Shown here: piece after piece, positions 26,413 to 38,593 of the stretch
Position numbering within the stretch: position 1 is the first letter of the stretch
Layout of the letters: each line of letters opens with the position of its first letter
Source of the DNA: Monosporascus cannonballus
Lineage: Eukaryota; Ascomycota; Sordariomycetes; Xylariales
NCBI GenBank assembly: GCA_004154925.1
Contig: QJNS01000048.1
Location: 248,001 to 312,000 of the forward strand
Length of the DNA stretch: 64,000 nucleotides
Direction of reading: 5' to 3'
The notes under the pieces: model-generated
What the model saw: the letters and a program-made list of their open reading frames with translations, nothing else
Told to the model about the DNA's origin: nothing
Databases searched by the model: none
Position numbers and translations under genes: made by a program

Positions 26413-26955
26413 GACGTACTTTAATTCTGGAATCCTTAAATATTATCCTCGTATTCGAGTTTACGAAGAAGGAGTTGGGTATGGATATACTCTTAGCACA
26501 CTGTCAGGTCATAACGCTAAAAGACTCATCCGGCCTATCCTATTGGCTTAATTAAGTAAGCAGTTTGGCCCCAAAAGTGTGTAGCCTCCGCCACAGCTGA
26601 ACACAATAACAATTAGCTCGCCGGGTCACTGTAAGAAGGTTGGGATGAACTGTCAGTTGCTGCCGGATTCACCGGCGTCTTTGCTAGACTAGCTACAAAA
26701 ATAATTTCGTTCAGCGCTGCTTGCAGCTATCAACTTGAAACGGTCTGCCCTCATGCTTTGGTGGCGTCCAGTGGAACGGCTTGGCGAGGGCCACACACTT
26801 TTGGCCCCAGGGGCCTGTTTCACGTGTCGAACTATACATATCGAAGGGCTTTAAAGAGTACGGAGCCTCTCCCCAAGTTAATTAGCCGCGAGATCAGGTG
26901 GTTGCATTCATTCAAGGTTCAGTGGGAGCCCGCATATCATTACCGGCAGCCAATC
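26413..26955. other. Intergenic region upstream of the Zn2Cys6 regulator
   Basis: This is GC-balanced DNA of about 540 bp. The regulator's frame is open upstream to 26,758, but that 66-residue extension has no clear family match and is more likely leader sequence. No RNA gene or repeat was seen. Confidence 0.5.
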
Positions 26956-29152
26956 ATGCCAACCCCAAGCCAGTCTCCCGGTCCAAGACCAAATGCCCCA
27001 TCTGGTCGGCAGAATCCGGGCCCGGCCTGCCAACAATGTAGACTCCGCAAATATCGATGTGATCGGCGAAAGCCGTGCGGCGGGTGTACAGATGCCGGCC
27101 TTAAATGCGTATATGACCCGACCCCTCCTCGGCGTGGGCCGAGAAAAGGGCATCTCAAAATTCTGAGATCCCGGATTGGTACACACCCCTTCCACCCGCC
27201 CCACGTCCGTTTATGCATACTCAAAGGCCATGCCAAGGTGCCAAAACTAACATGTGTGATTTGGAGCTGCGCTTGAGAAGCGAATGGGCGAGCAGCCTGG
27301 GGACGACGTTTTCGACAAGGGAGATTTGGTAACGTGCTGGGGAGAAGCACAATTCGACATAGACGACCGATCCGATAACGACGATTGGGATTCAGTGGTG
27401 TTATCAGAGGGCGGTGCGCCTCCGCACTCATCTCACAGCACTTGCGACCTTTCCGCACCACCCAGTGTGTCCATACCTGAGAATGAACTCGACAACATAC
27501 TCGGACTCCGAACGGCCATCTCCGCCCCTCAGCCGGCAAGCATCGCTGCAATGGGACACGCGCCATATCTGCCATCACCGTGCAACACCCCTGCGACAAT
27601 CACAACGCCATTGGCTCGCGCCGACCTGTAAGTATGGCTCTTGGTCCCGCTCGGCGAACCCACAACCGTCGTAGAACGCGTCCAACTCATCTCCCGTCTA
27701 GGGACGAGCTGTACTTTGACCGCATCCATGTCTTCATGCCGGCACTGCAACGGCGCCGCTACTTCTCCCGGTCCTGGAGAGAAGCCGATGCAGCTTCGCA
27801 GCCGTATGCCGGTTTGCAGTCGGCGATGTGGACACTAGCGGCAGCTATGTCATCGCAGTTTCAGCAACTCTGCCAACCGCTATACAGTGAGACGCTTCAG
27901 CGGCTGAGCCATGCTACCTACGCCCACGGGCTCGACGGGACTACCGCGCGACTGGACCTAGCGCGGGCGTGGATTCTCGTTGCTGTCTACGAGTTCATGC
28001 ATGCTTCTTTCGAGAGCGCGTGGGCCAGTGCCGGCCGTGCTATTCGCCTCGTCCAACTCCTACGCCTGAACGTCATCGATGCCTCTGGGGCTGACGACGA
28101 CCCTGACTCCTTCATCGAAAAAGAGGAAAGCAGACGAACGTTCTGGGTCGCCTTTTGCCTGGATCGCTTCAGCTGTGTTCTTAAGGGTTTGCCCCTAACA
28201 TTGGGTGAGCAGCCGGTACGTCTATCTAAACACGGGATTCTGCTGTCTCTTGTGTCCCCTACTCAACCCGTTGTGCGACCGGATCGACCGAGAACTAAAT
28301 CAGCTCTGTAGATTTGCACCCGCCTTCCCTGTCCCGAGGAAGCATTTCAAAGTGGAAAGCCCGTCGTGATGCCCTTCCTCTCGGAAGTCGTTGCGGCTGA
28401 TGCACCCATAGTAGTGCTCTCGCCCTTCGCTGAGTCCGTAATTTTCACCACTCTTTGGGGCCGCACTTTGAACTATCAGCAGCTGTCCGCCGCCCAGTTG
28501 CCCAGTTGCGGTATATCGTCGACCGACATCCGTGACCGGCAATTGCAGCTCAACGGTCTAGTTTCCCGGCGCATTCTGCAGTTCCAGCAGACATACTCGA
28601 CCGCGGCTGTTGAGAGCGACTCAATGCTACTCTTTACAAGCATCATTGCCCAGACGACCGTCCTTGCGTTTTGCAATGCCGCCGAACCATCAGCAGACAG
28701 CGTGCCAGCGTCGGACAGGTTCATAGATGATGTGTTAGGGCACCAGTGGCGTGCCCGGGTTGCGGCCAAGGAGATTGCTCGGCTGGCTGACTCTCACACC
28801 CAGTTCAGCGTCTTCAAGGTGAGTATTCCTCATACTTTGGCCCTTTCGTGGAATAATGACCGGACTGGAACATTGATCGAAGGTCTAGATCCACCCGTTC
28901 ACTCCCATCCCCCTATTTCTATGCCGGCAGCTTCTTTTAATACTTGACCAGGACGCATCGTTACAAGGTGATTTGGCCGTAATCAACCGAGTTCTTAGCA
29001 AGCTCAAAGAGGTTAACAGGTTATGCCAAGATTTTTTGGATGCGGAAATGAATATGAACATGAAGCTTGCTGGCGTGGAATCTTGCGGCCTACGGAGTCA
29101 AACAGACGCAATGATGGCCATGATTGACCAAGGAATCACTAAATGGCATTGA
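26956..29152 (+). CDS. Zn2Cys6 transcription factor, likely pathway-specific activator
   Basis: Nuclear DNA-binding regulator placed between the dehydrogenase and the PKS. Five exons (26956-27178, 27267-27627, 27702-28215, 28312-28818, 28889-29152) join in frame to 622 aa; introns are 70-96 bp. The N-terminal binuclear zinc cluster has Cys25, 28, 35, 41, 44 and 51, spaced C-x2-C-x6-C-x5-C-x2-C-x6-C. A basic linker and a short coiled-coil start (IAALEKRM) follow across intron 1. An acidic stretch lies in exon 2. The fungal-specific transcription-factor domain occupies roughly residues 195-480, with the marker RRTFWVAFCLDRF at about 338-351, then TRLPCPEEAFQ and, in exon 5, HPFTPIPLF. The Met at 26,956 was chosen because it lies shortly before the zinc cluster; an in-frame start further up is possible. 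The exon 5 acceptor was set at 28,888 because it restores HPFTP; a later AG at 28,930 is an alternative. Confidence 0.88.
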
Positions 29153-30055
29153 CAAAGTAGCATAAAGCTTGCTTGCAAGTCCCATTCAGACTGGACATGT
29201 ATATCTTGCTGTGCACCGCAAAATATTGGTAAAATTCAGTGAACCAGTGATGCGGACGCGCTGAGCCCGACTTCTGTTATCAAAATCTCAATGTTCCACG
29301 AGAGAAATACGCCTCATGTCATCCGCTTCTGTTGTTCGAGGATCAGCAAGGTCTTTGTCGTTGTATTTCCCCTAGAATGGCCGGACTCTAAATCACTGTG
29401 AAAAAAATGGGCTTGCAACGGAAATACAATGAGTGTTTAGTAGGGGGGAGCTAATTCAATGGTAGGAACAGTTTAACATAAGCCTATTAAATGGTCGAAT
29501 GACTCAGCGGAAGTCACCAGTGAGTAGAATGGCCCAGTGTGCACACAGACTAGTTGTGTTGTAGTCTCTGGCTAGATGCAGGCTAATCTAGAAGGGATAT
29601 ATCCTTCTATGTGTACGTGTTCCCAGCCTTTCTGAAGGTTCTTTTTATTTTCAACTGTCTGATAAATACATATAGATAGATTAACGAAGGGACATTGATA
29701 TGTATGCCGTAGGAGCTGATGAGAGCAACATGGAATTTAACAAACGGTTACCGCCTATTTTATACTCGATTCTCGACTGCCGGAGCAGATTTGCGCAAGT
29801 AATGAGACCAAAGTTAAACAAGGTCTCAACGACCTAGCGTGGGAGCATTTCGATATCGAAATTTTTAAAACGCTCCTTAATAAAATTATAGGGCCACGAC
29901 GGGGTCAAGTTACTCGACCTTTACTCCTAGGACGTGGTCCCAAGCCAGCTCTGGGGATGGAAGTTGCAGAGACAGAACTTGTAACCTGTTGGCGCGCCCG
30001 GTCAAATGAGCGCTCCCCGGTACGGAGTTGGCGTGGCTGGATGCTGATTCCCAAA

Positions 30056-30077
30056 ACTCCGGATATGAGACTCCGGA
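30056..30077. promoter_or_regulatory. Directly repeated ACTCCGGA in the PKS promoter
   Basis: ACTCCGGA occurs at 30,056-30,063 and 30,070-30,077, separated by six bases. Each contains the palindrome TCCGGA with opposed CGG/CCG triplets. It is a possible regulator-binding site, by motif only. Confidence 0.28.
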
Positions 30078-30153
30078 CTCCTAGGTAACTTCTATGTTCA
30101 TCAGTGGGCTTAGCACAGCCGCCTGAGCCTCGCCCGTCCCCGGGCGGCATGTT

Positions 30154-30164
30154 CGGATGCTCCG
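30154..30164. promoter_or_regulatory. Candidate Zn2Cys6 binding site, CGG-N5-CCG
   Basis: CGGATGCTCCG lies about 290 bp before the PKS start. It resembles the CGG-N7-CCG palindrome upstream of the dehydrogenase, sharing CGGA(A)TGC and TCCG. Confidence 0.33.
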
Positions 30165-30456
30165 GCGCCTGTGAGGTGTAAGAATGAACAAACTCAATGA
30201 TATGGCTTATCCGTCTTGTTTTTTACGCCGCTAATGGGTGATGCCAGTCGTGGCCGTGCAATAGACGGACCCGTTGTTATTTTAAAAGATGCGATAATGC
30301 AGGAACCTGGAGACAATCAAGACACATTCTTAAAGGACATGTCCCATGCTGAAAGGACCAACGTCTCATGTAACAACATTTTTCTGACACAGAAATAGCC
30401 TTCCTAATCTACCATACTACAAACGAATCTCGTCTGCCCCTCGCCAGTGCAACAAG

Positions 30457-33400
30457 ATGACCTTGGACAACCTAAAGGTCATGGGGGATGAAGGCGAAGG
30501 CCTTTTGCTGCTCTTCGGCGGACAGGCACTGCGCTTTGACACCGACGCCTTCAAGGTGCTGCGGTCTAACATATTCAATACGACTGAACAGCCATGGATC
30601 TTTGAAGCGATCCGTTCCTTGCCGGGTTGCTGGAAAGACTTCACCAGAGAGTTTCCCATATACAACATCGAGGATGCTCCACAACGGCTGGTCGAACTGG
30701 AACGATGGTTTTGGACTGGTTCAATGCAGCTTGAAGAGAAGGACTATATGTTACCAAACATTATTCTTACTCCGCTGGTAGTCATAAGCCACCTAGTCGA
30801 GTATATGAAATACCTGGATATGGTCGAGTCCCCCGACGGGGAGGCGGCACAGCCTCGGCCCAGTACAGGAACGCTTGGGTTTTGCACGGGGCTGCTGAGC
30901 GCGTTTGCCGTGGCCCTCAGCAAGGACCGTTCTGAAGCCCGCGAATACGGCGCAACGGCTGTGAGGCTTGCTATGCTGATCGGCGGCGTGGTAGACGCGC
31001 AAGGCTTCCTGGATGCAACTGGTCCGGCCAAAGCACTGGCAATTGCGTGCAACACCCACAAGCGAAACGATGAGTTGACAAGTATCCTGCAGCAATACCC
31101 AGAGGTACGTATGAGTTCACAGCGCTTTGTATGATTTCATGGTTTCTTTTTGCCACACGAGGCGCTAACAAGTCCTTCTTGGCGTCTAGAGCTATATCTC
31201 GGTAGACTATGACGAGAACAGAACGACTGTCACCACAAGCTTCGCAGCGGCCAAACAGCTGCAACGAGACCTCAGAGGAAATGGTATCGTGGCGTCCGAG
31301 ATTGGCCTGTACGGCCGATTTCATCACGAATGGTACCTGGAACATCTGGAATCACTGATTCAATACTGCGATACGCACCCAGCAGTATGTTTCCCGGATG
31401 CGTCGAAACTCGTGCGTCCAACGTGGTGTAACAGTGTCAACTCTGACCCTAACGAGGGCGCTGGTGCAACTGTGATTCCCAGCGGCTCGCTGCACGCACA
31501 CGCGTTGCAGGATATTCTTGCTCAGAAGTGCGACTGGTACCACATCTTCGAAGCCGCAGTGGCGGCGACATCAAGGCGCGCGAGTTTGCAGGTCGTCTCC
31601 TTCGGACCAGAGCGCTGTGTCCCCTCATCTGCAATGCGCAAGCTCGACATACGCATCACACACATGTCTGACGTCCTCTCTGCCCATCGGGCACGGGGAC
31701 CAGGGCCCGCAGCAGACACTGGAACGGAACGATCCATAGACATAGACTTGGACTTAGACCGGGAACTACCTGAGGCACGGAAAGCAGACGACGTGGCCGT
31801 GATTGGCATGTCCATCAAAGTCGCCGGAGCGGACGATGTGGACGAGTTCTGGGAACTTCTCTGCGACGGGTCGTCGCAGCACAAAGAAGTACCGGGCGAC
31901 CGGTTGAGCTTCGAAAACGTTTGGCGAGAGAAGAACAAGTCAATGGACCCAGAGCGCAAGTGGTACGGCAATTTCGTTGACGACCATGATGCCTTCGACC
32001 ACAAGTTTTTCAAGAAGTCGGCCCGCGAAATTATGTCCACTGATCCTCAACAACGGCACATGCTGCAAGTAGCATACCAGGCGGTCGAGCAGTCGGGATA
32101 CTTCCGGGTAGCCGGCGGTGCCGACAAGAAGGTTGGGTGTTTCATCGGCGTCTGCAGTGCCGATTACGAGAACAACGCGGCCTGTCATCAGCCCAACGCC
32201 TTCACGGCCGTTGGCAATCTGAAGTCGTTCATTGCTGGAAAGATCAGCCACTATTTCGGCTGGCTGGGGCCTAGCCTGTGCATCGACAGTGCCTGCAGCT
32301 CGTCCCTGGTGGCCGTGCACCAAGCCTGCCGCGCGGTCCAGAGCGGTGAGTGCTCGGCGGCGTTGGCTGGCGGTGCCAATATCATGACGAACAGCTTGTG
32401 GTTCCAGAACCTGGCCGCTGCGAGCTTTCTGAGTCCGACCGGCCAGTGCAAACCATTCGATGCCAATGCTGACGGGTACTGCCGCGGTGAGGGTTTTGCC
32501 GCCGTGTTAGTTAAGAAGATGTCACAGGCCATCGCCGATGGCGATCAGATACTGGGGACAATTGCGGGGTCTGCCGTATTGCAAAACCAGAACTGCACGC
32601 CCGTGTTCGTGCCTAACGCGCCGTCGCTCACAGATCTATTCCAGGACGTTGTCCAGCAGGCGCAGCTTGATCCGAAGCAGATTACCGTCGTCGAAGCGCA
32701 CGGGACGGGTACACAAGTGGGCGATCCGGCCGAGTACCAAAGTATAAAGAACGCTCTGGGACTAGGAATTGCCCGGTCTACACCCCTCGCTCTGGGCTCT
32801 GTGAAAGGGCTCGTGGGTCATACTGAGTGTGCCTCAGGGGCAGTCTCGCTCATCAAGACACTGCTCATGATACAGCAAAAGATGATCCCCCCTCAGGTTA
32901 GCTTTAGCACGTTAAACCCCTCTATTACCACGACACCCGGAGATAATATAGACATCGTTACGAAGCTCACACCGTGGGATGCTGGTGGAGACTTTCATGC
33001 GGCGCTTATCAACAACTACGGCGCGTCAGGCTCGAACGCCTCGATGGTGGTGACAGAGGCACCAAAGACAGGAACAGCAACGACCCTCCCCGAGTCTGGC
33101 GATATTGATCTTCCATTCCAGATCTTTGGGATTGACGATCGAGCCATCAAGGCCAACTGCGCGCGTCTAAGACGGTACCTGACCTCTAATGCCTCCAACA
33201 ACATCAACGCGGACGGGACACGATCGATTGCTAATATAGCATTCAACATCTCCCGACAAGCAAACCCTAACCTCGATAAGTCACTGGTGTTCAGTTGCCG
33301 CACGGTTGACCAACTATCGCAAAAGCTCAAGGCTTTCGCCGAAAAGGGCGCTGACTCAGAAATGGGGACTAGTCTCCTCTCCATGTCACAAAAGCCCCCA

Positions 33401-36400
33401 CGGCCCGTGATTCTCTGCTTCGGTGGGCAGATCAAGGCCTTTGTGGGATTGGATCGCGACGTCTACGATTCTTCCAGGATCCTGCGTATGCATCTACACG
33501 ATTGTGATAGCGTCTGTGTATCGATACCTGGTGCTGGCAGCATTTTCCCATCCATCTTCCAAACTACACCCATTAACGACCCCGTGAGGCTGCAGACATC
33601 GCTGTTCGCCATGAAATATGCCTGTGCGCGGAGCTGGATTGACTGCGGCGTCGTCCCCGCCGCTGTTGTCGGCCACAGCTTTGGTGAGCTTGTGGCACTA
33701 TGCATGTCAGGCGCGCTCTCGCTGTCCGATGCTTTGAAAATGATCGTCGGACGCGCGACCGTCATAAGAGAGCTTTGGGGAGAGGAGAAAGGCGCCATGA
33801 TGGCGGTCGAGGGTGACCTTGACGTTGTTGAGCGTTTGTTGGTCACCTCAGGGGGCAAGGCATCTATCGCTTGTTTCAACGGACCCAGGAGTTTCACATT
33901 AGCTGGCACCGACGCCGAGATAGATGTCATCGAGGAGTTGTTGACACGACCTGACTTCTCGGGGGTGCGCTCTAAACGGCTGAGTGTTACCAACGCTTTC
34001 CACTCCGTCCTTGTCGACCCCCTGGTTCCAAAACTGCTTGAGATCGGCCGGAACCTAGTCTTCCGAGAGCCTCGTATTCCGCTTGAAAGAGCTACGAAGA
34101 CTAGATGGCCGGAAGACGCCAAAATTGCTGAGGATTATGTCGCGTGCCACATGCGCGAGCCCGTGTACTTCTCCCACGCCATTCAGCGATTGGCGAAACG
34201 ATATCCGTTCGGTTGCATTTTTCTGGAGGCTGGATCCAACTCGACAATTACTGGTATGGCTAGTCGTGCTCTGGGCTCCCCGCGAGATTCGCACTTCCAG
34301 GCTCTTAACATTACCGGGGATGGTGGAAATGGCCGTCAAATGCTGACCAGCACTACACTCAGCCTTTGGAAGGAAGGCCTTCGGACAACCTTCTGGCCAC
34401 ACCATCGAGTGCAGACATACGAGTACACACCGCTGATGCTGCCACCTTACCAGTTTGAGAAATCGCGCCACTGGTTGGAGATGAAGGCACCACCCTGCCA
34501 GTTACCTGCGCTCGAAGCGTCGTTATCCGCACAAGCTGCAAGCGAACTGCCACCTTTAGGACTCTTCTCGTTCATCGAGAATAGAAAGGGGGACAAGCGA
34601 TCTCCACTCTTCCGCATCAATACGCAAACAGAAAAGTACAGAACACTCGTTTCGGGGCACAAGATCGCAAACACCGCCGCTATATGCCCTGCTACCCTCA
34701 TCGTCGACATGGCCATCGAAGCCTTGACAAGTGTAAGGCCGAACCTGTCGCCGTCGCAAACAAGCTGGCAGCCCCAGATCCACCAGGTGAGCAACCTATC
34801 GCCAATCTGCCTCGACGAGACGCGGACCGTCATGCTCGCTTTCGACGCGGCCGCGCCCGAGGAGGACGTCTGGGACTGGAGCATTACCAGCTCCGGCTCC
34901 GGCAAGGGGGCAGGAGGTGTGGGTGAGATGCTGCACGTCACTGGTCAGCTCGTCTTTACCAAGACCGATGACGTCAAGCTGCAATCTGAACTCAAGCGCT
35001 ACGAGCGACTTGTGGGCGGTCACCAGCATTGTGCCGAAGTCCTGGCTGCCGAGGCCGCCGACGACATCATCCATGGCGCTCGCAACATCTACCGCGCCTT
35101 CGCTGAGGTAGTCGACTACCCCCAATCGTACCGTGGTGTGCAGCGGCTCGTGGGCAGGGGGAATGAGTCGGCCGGGCGCGTGGTGTTGAACACCGCTACC
35201 AAAACGTGGCTGGACACGCACCTATCTGACAGCTTCAGCCAGGTGGGTGGCATCTACGTGAACTGCATGACAGACTGCGATCCGGATGACATGTACATCG
35301 CGGTTGGCTTCGAGAAATGGGTCCGCGCTCCTATGATTCAAGGGGCGGATGGTGCGCGTCCTAAGGTGTGGGATGTGCTGGCGCGTCATGAGCGGGTGTC
35401 GGAAAAGGCGTTCCTTACTGATATCTTCGTTTTCGAATCAGCTAGCGGTCGCATGCAAGATGTCATTCTCGGTGTCAACTACCACAGGGTCAGCAAGCGC
35501 TCCATGAGCAAGACTCTTGCCAGATTTACCCCAAGTATCTCCGCGCCATCTGTACGTCCGTCGTCCAAGGATATCCCTGAGGCGGACTCATTTGCAAGCG
35601 AAAAGAGCACTACAACACGGAAAGCCGCCCCGGGACCTGGCGCTCCGGCACCTTCGGGTCGCGGCGCGGTTGCGAGCAAGAACAATGCTCCTAGGGTGGA
35701 TGTCGCAGGCAAAATTCGTCTTATACTCGCCGACATCTCAGGCCTTGAGCCGGCCGAGATCGCAGATGATATCGGCTTGGCCGATATTGGCATCGATTCG
35801 CTGATGGGAATGGAAGTCGGGCGCGAGCTGGAAGGTGCCTTCAAGACTCCCCTGATGGGCGACGAACTAGCATCCGTGGTGACGTTCCGCGAGCTCGTCA
35901 CGTATGTTGCAGGTGTCCTGGGTGTCCCGACCCCGTTTGGAGCCCGATACGAAGCGTCTGAAGATGACAGTAATACTAGTACTGAGGCGTCTACGGCCTC
36001 TGGCTCAACTGCCGCATCTAGTCCCCTCTCCGCTCCAACACCGCCAGATTCAGAGCTGCAAGATAGCAAACCCCTGGATCTGAACAGCCCTGCCCCGAGC
36101 AATGCAGGCGAGATGCAATTGGCACCATCTCTTGTGTTCGAGGCGTTCGAGGAGACGAAGCGGCTAACGGACGATTTCATCGCCGATTATCATTGCGCTG
36201 GCTACATAGACAATGTGCTCCCTAAACAAACGCAGCTGTGTATTGCGCTCGTCGTGGAGGCCTGCGAAGAACTCGGCATCCGTCTACGATCAGTCAAAGC
36301 CGGCGGCGAATTGCCTCGCATACCACATGTACCCCAACATGGACGACTCGTAGAATGGCTATATAAGCTGCTCGAGCACGAGGCGAGACTGATCGACGTC

Positions 36401-38593
36401 GCGCCCACCACGGGTATCATCATGCGCACCCACGTGGCTGCGCCTGCCAGATCCAGCGCGCAGATCCTTGCTGACCTGCTCAAGACCTTCCCGGACCACG
36501 GATCGGTGAACCGACTTATCTATTTTGCCGGAAGCCGACTTGCAGACGTGTTGCGCGGCGAACAGGACGGGATCAAGCTGATCTTCGGCACCGATGAAGG
36601 CCGCAAGCTGGTTACGGGGCTGTACGGTGACAGCTTGCTCAACAACCTGGCGAATGCGCAGATGAGGGATATGCTGACGAGGCTCGTCCGCGGGCTTCGC
36701 AAGCCCCTGGACGGGCCGCTGAGGATCATGGAGCTTGGTGCGGGCACGGGCGGCACAACGAGGGGTATGGTGCCCATGCTGGCGAAGCTGGGCATCCCTA
36801 TCGAATACACATTCACAGATCTCTCCGGCTCTTTCGTCGCGGCGGCGCGTAAGACATTCGGCCGAGAGTATCCTTTCATGAAGTTCCGCGTGCACGATAT
36901 CGAGAAGCCTCCAGCGGCCGATCTTCCGTTACAGCACGTAGTCGTCGCTAGCAACGCCATTCACGCGACGCACAGCATTCGGCAGTCCGTCTCGAACATC
37001 CGGAAGGCTCTGCGCCCCGACGGCTTCCTTCTGATGCTGGAGATGACCGAGCCGCTGTGCTGGGTAGACATGATCTTTGGCTTATTCGAGGGGTGGTGGC
37101 TGTTCGACGACGGGCGCCGCCATGCCATCGCCCATCAGACGCGCTGGAGGGGCGAGTTGCAGGCCGCCGGCTATGGTAGGGTGGACTGGACGGACGGATG
37201 GAGACCTGAGATTCAAATCCAGCGTGTCATCGTCGCCCAGGCAAGCGTGCAGCCAGGATTTCCCCTAGAGTCGGCACGGATAGAGTTCGATCCGCCACCC
37301 AAGTTTCAGGAATGCACGACTGAGCTTCAACAGCAGCAGCTTGATCGATACGTGCGCCAATACACAGAGGGCTTCGATATGCCAACACTAGCCAACAGGG
37401 ATGCCAGTATCGCCCTTCCTCAGCTTAGTGCTGAGCCGGGGTCGGCTTCCGTCGCCGTGACGGGTGCAACTGGGTCTCTAGGCGCGCATCTCGTTGCGCA
37501 CCTGGCCTCGCTGCCCCATGTCAGAACGGTATATTGCCTGAATCGGCGGAGCACAACGGGCGAGCCTGAAGAAAGACAGGCTGTCGCCATGCTCTCGCGC
37601 GGGATTGAGATGAACCCCCAGGCGAAGGCCAAACTGTGCGTCGTGGTCATCGACGCAACGAAGGCACAGTTGGGCTTAGAGGCCGATGTATATCGCAGAT
37701 TAGCCGGGACCGTGACACACATCGTCCACAACGCCTGGCCCATGACGGGCAAGCGGCCTGTTGCGGGCCTCGAGGCGCAGTTCAGCGTCATGCGGAACCT
37801 CATTAACCTCGCGCGCGATGCCGCCGTGCACCGCGTGAGCACCGCCCGCCATGTGACGTTCCAGTTCATCTCGTCCATCGCCGTCATGGGCCACCACCCG
37901 GTCGTGCCTGGCAACGGGCGGTTCGCGCCCGAGTCCCGCGCCGCCGCCCGGCAGCTGCTGCCGAACGGTTACGCGCACGCCAAGTGGGTGTGCGAACGCA
38001 TGCTTGACGAGACGCTCCACCGCTTCCCGGGGTGCTTCCGCGCCGCGGTCGTGCGACCCGGCCAAATCGCGGGGAGCTCGGCCAGCGGGTACTGGAACGA
38101 GAACGAGCACCTGAGCTTCCTCGTCAAGAGCTCGCAGACGCTGAGGGCGCTGCCGGCTCTGGAGGGCGACATGTGCTGGACGCCTGTCGACAAGGTAGCA
38201 GGTGCGCTGGCGGACCTGCTGCTGTTGGAGGACCTGCCCGGCTCGCAGATGGCGCCGGTGTACCACATCGACAACCCCGTACGACAGCCTTGGAGGGACG
38301 TCCTGCGGCTCCTTGCGCAGGAGCTTGGCGTGCCACCGGATAATATTGTCCCCTTCTCAGAATGGGTCCATCGCGTTAGACAATTCCCTGGTTCTGTTGA
38401 GGACAATCCTGCCTTGAGGCTGTTGGATTTCCTGGATGACAACTTTGAAAGGATGAGTTGCGGTGGGCTGTTGCTAGAGACCAAGAAGGCGTGTGAACAT
38501 TCGCCTACCTTGGCGGCCGTTGGGCCTGTGAGTAAGGATCTTGTTCGGAAGTACATCAACTGGTGGAAGGCCAAGGGCTTCTTGCACCCCTAA
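30457..38593 (+). CDS. Non-reducing polyketide synthase, SAT-KS-AT-PT-ACP-CMeT-R
   Basis: Iterative type I PKS expected to build a C-methylated aromatic polyketide from acetyl/malonyl-CoA and SAM and release it by NAD(P)H reduction as an aldehyde. Two exons (30457-31104, 31190-38593; 85-bp intron with GCTAAC) give 2,683 aa, normal for this architecture. SAT: GFCTG with Cys143, and GRFH with His261. KS (about 416-845): Cys585 in DSACSSS, His720 in EAHGTGT, His760 in GHTE. AT: Ser1046 in GHSFGE, His1154. PT (from about 1340): His1373 in SGHKIA, and VVDYPQSYRG near 1523-1532. One ACP: Ser1753 in GIDSL. CMeT: SAM motif ELGAGTGGTT from 2064. R domain: TGATGSLG from 2307, Tyr2477-x3-Lys2481. There is no thioesterase/cyclase domain. 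A Ser/Thr/Pro-rich linker follows the ACP. Architecture matches methylorcinaldehyde-, sorbicillin- and azaphilone-type synthases; chain length cannot be told from this. Confidence 0.95.

Larger units (their letters stand above)
29153..30456. other. Intergenic region upstream of the PKS
   Basis: About 1.3 kb contains no convincing gene. Short frames at 29,905-30,150 (minus) and 30,216-30,398 (plus) lack family features and splice sites linking them to neighbours. The part near 29,640-29,890 is more AT-rich than the rest. Two ACTCCGGA copies and one CGG-N5-CCG palindrome sit 290-400 bp before the PKS start. Confidence 0.5.

Noticed and set aside
26758..26955. N-terminal extension of the Zn2Cys6 regulator
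   Set aside because: The open upstream stretch resembles no family N terminus. The Met at 26,956, 24 residues before the first zinc Cys, is more typical.
29905..30150. 81-aa minus-strand frame in the PKS promoter
   Set aside because: No domain features and no spliced continuation. It overlaps the putative regulator sites.
30216..30398. 60-aa frame as an extra 5' PKS exon
   Set aside because: The SAT domain is complete from 30,457, and no donor or acceptor pair joins this frame sensibly.
35479..36180. Long minus-strand open frames across the PKS (such as 233 aa here and 219 aa at 33,463-34,122)
   Set aside because: They lie entirely antisense to well-supported PKS domains, have no family motifs, and are expected in GC-balanced coding DNA.
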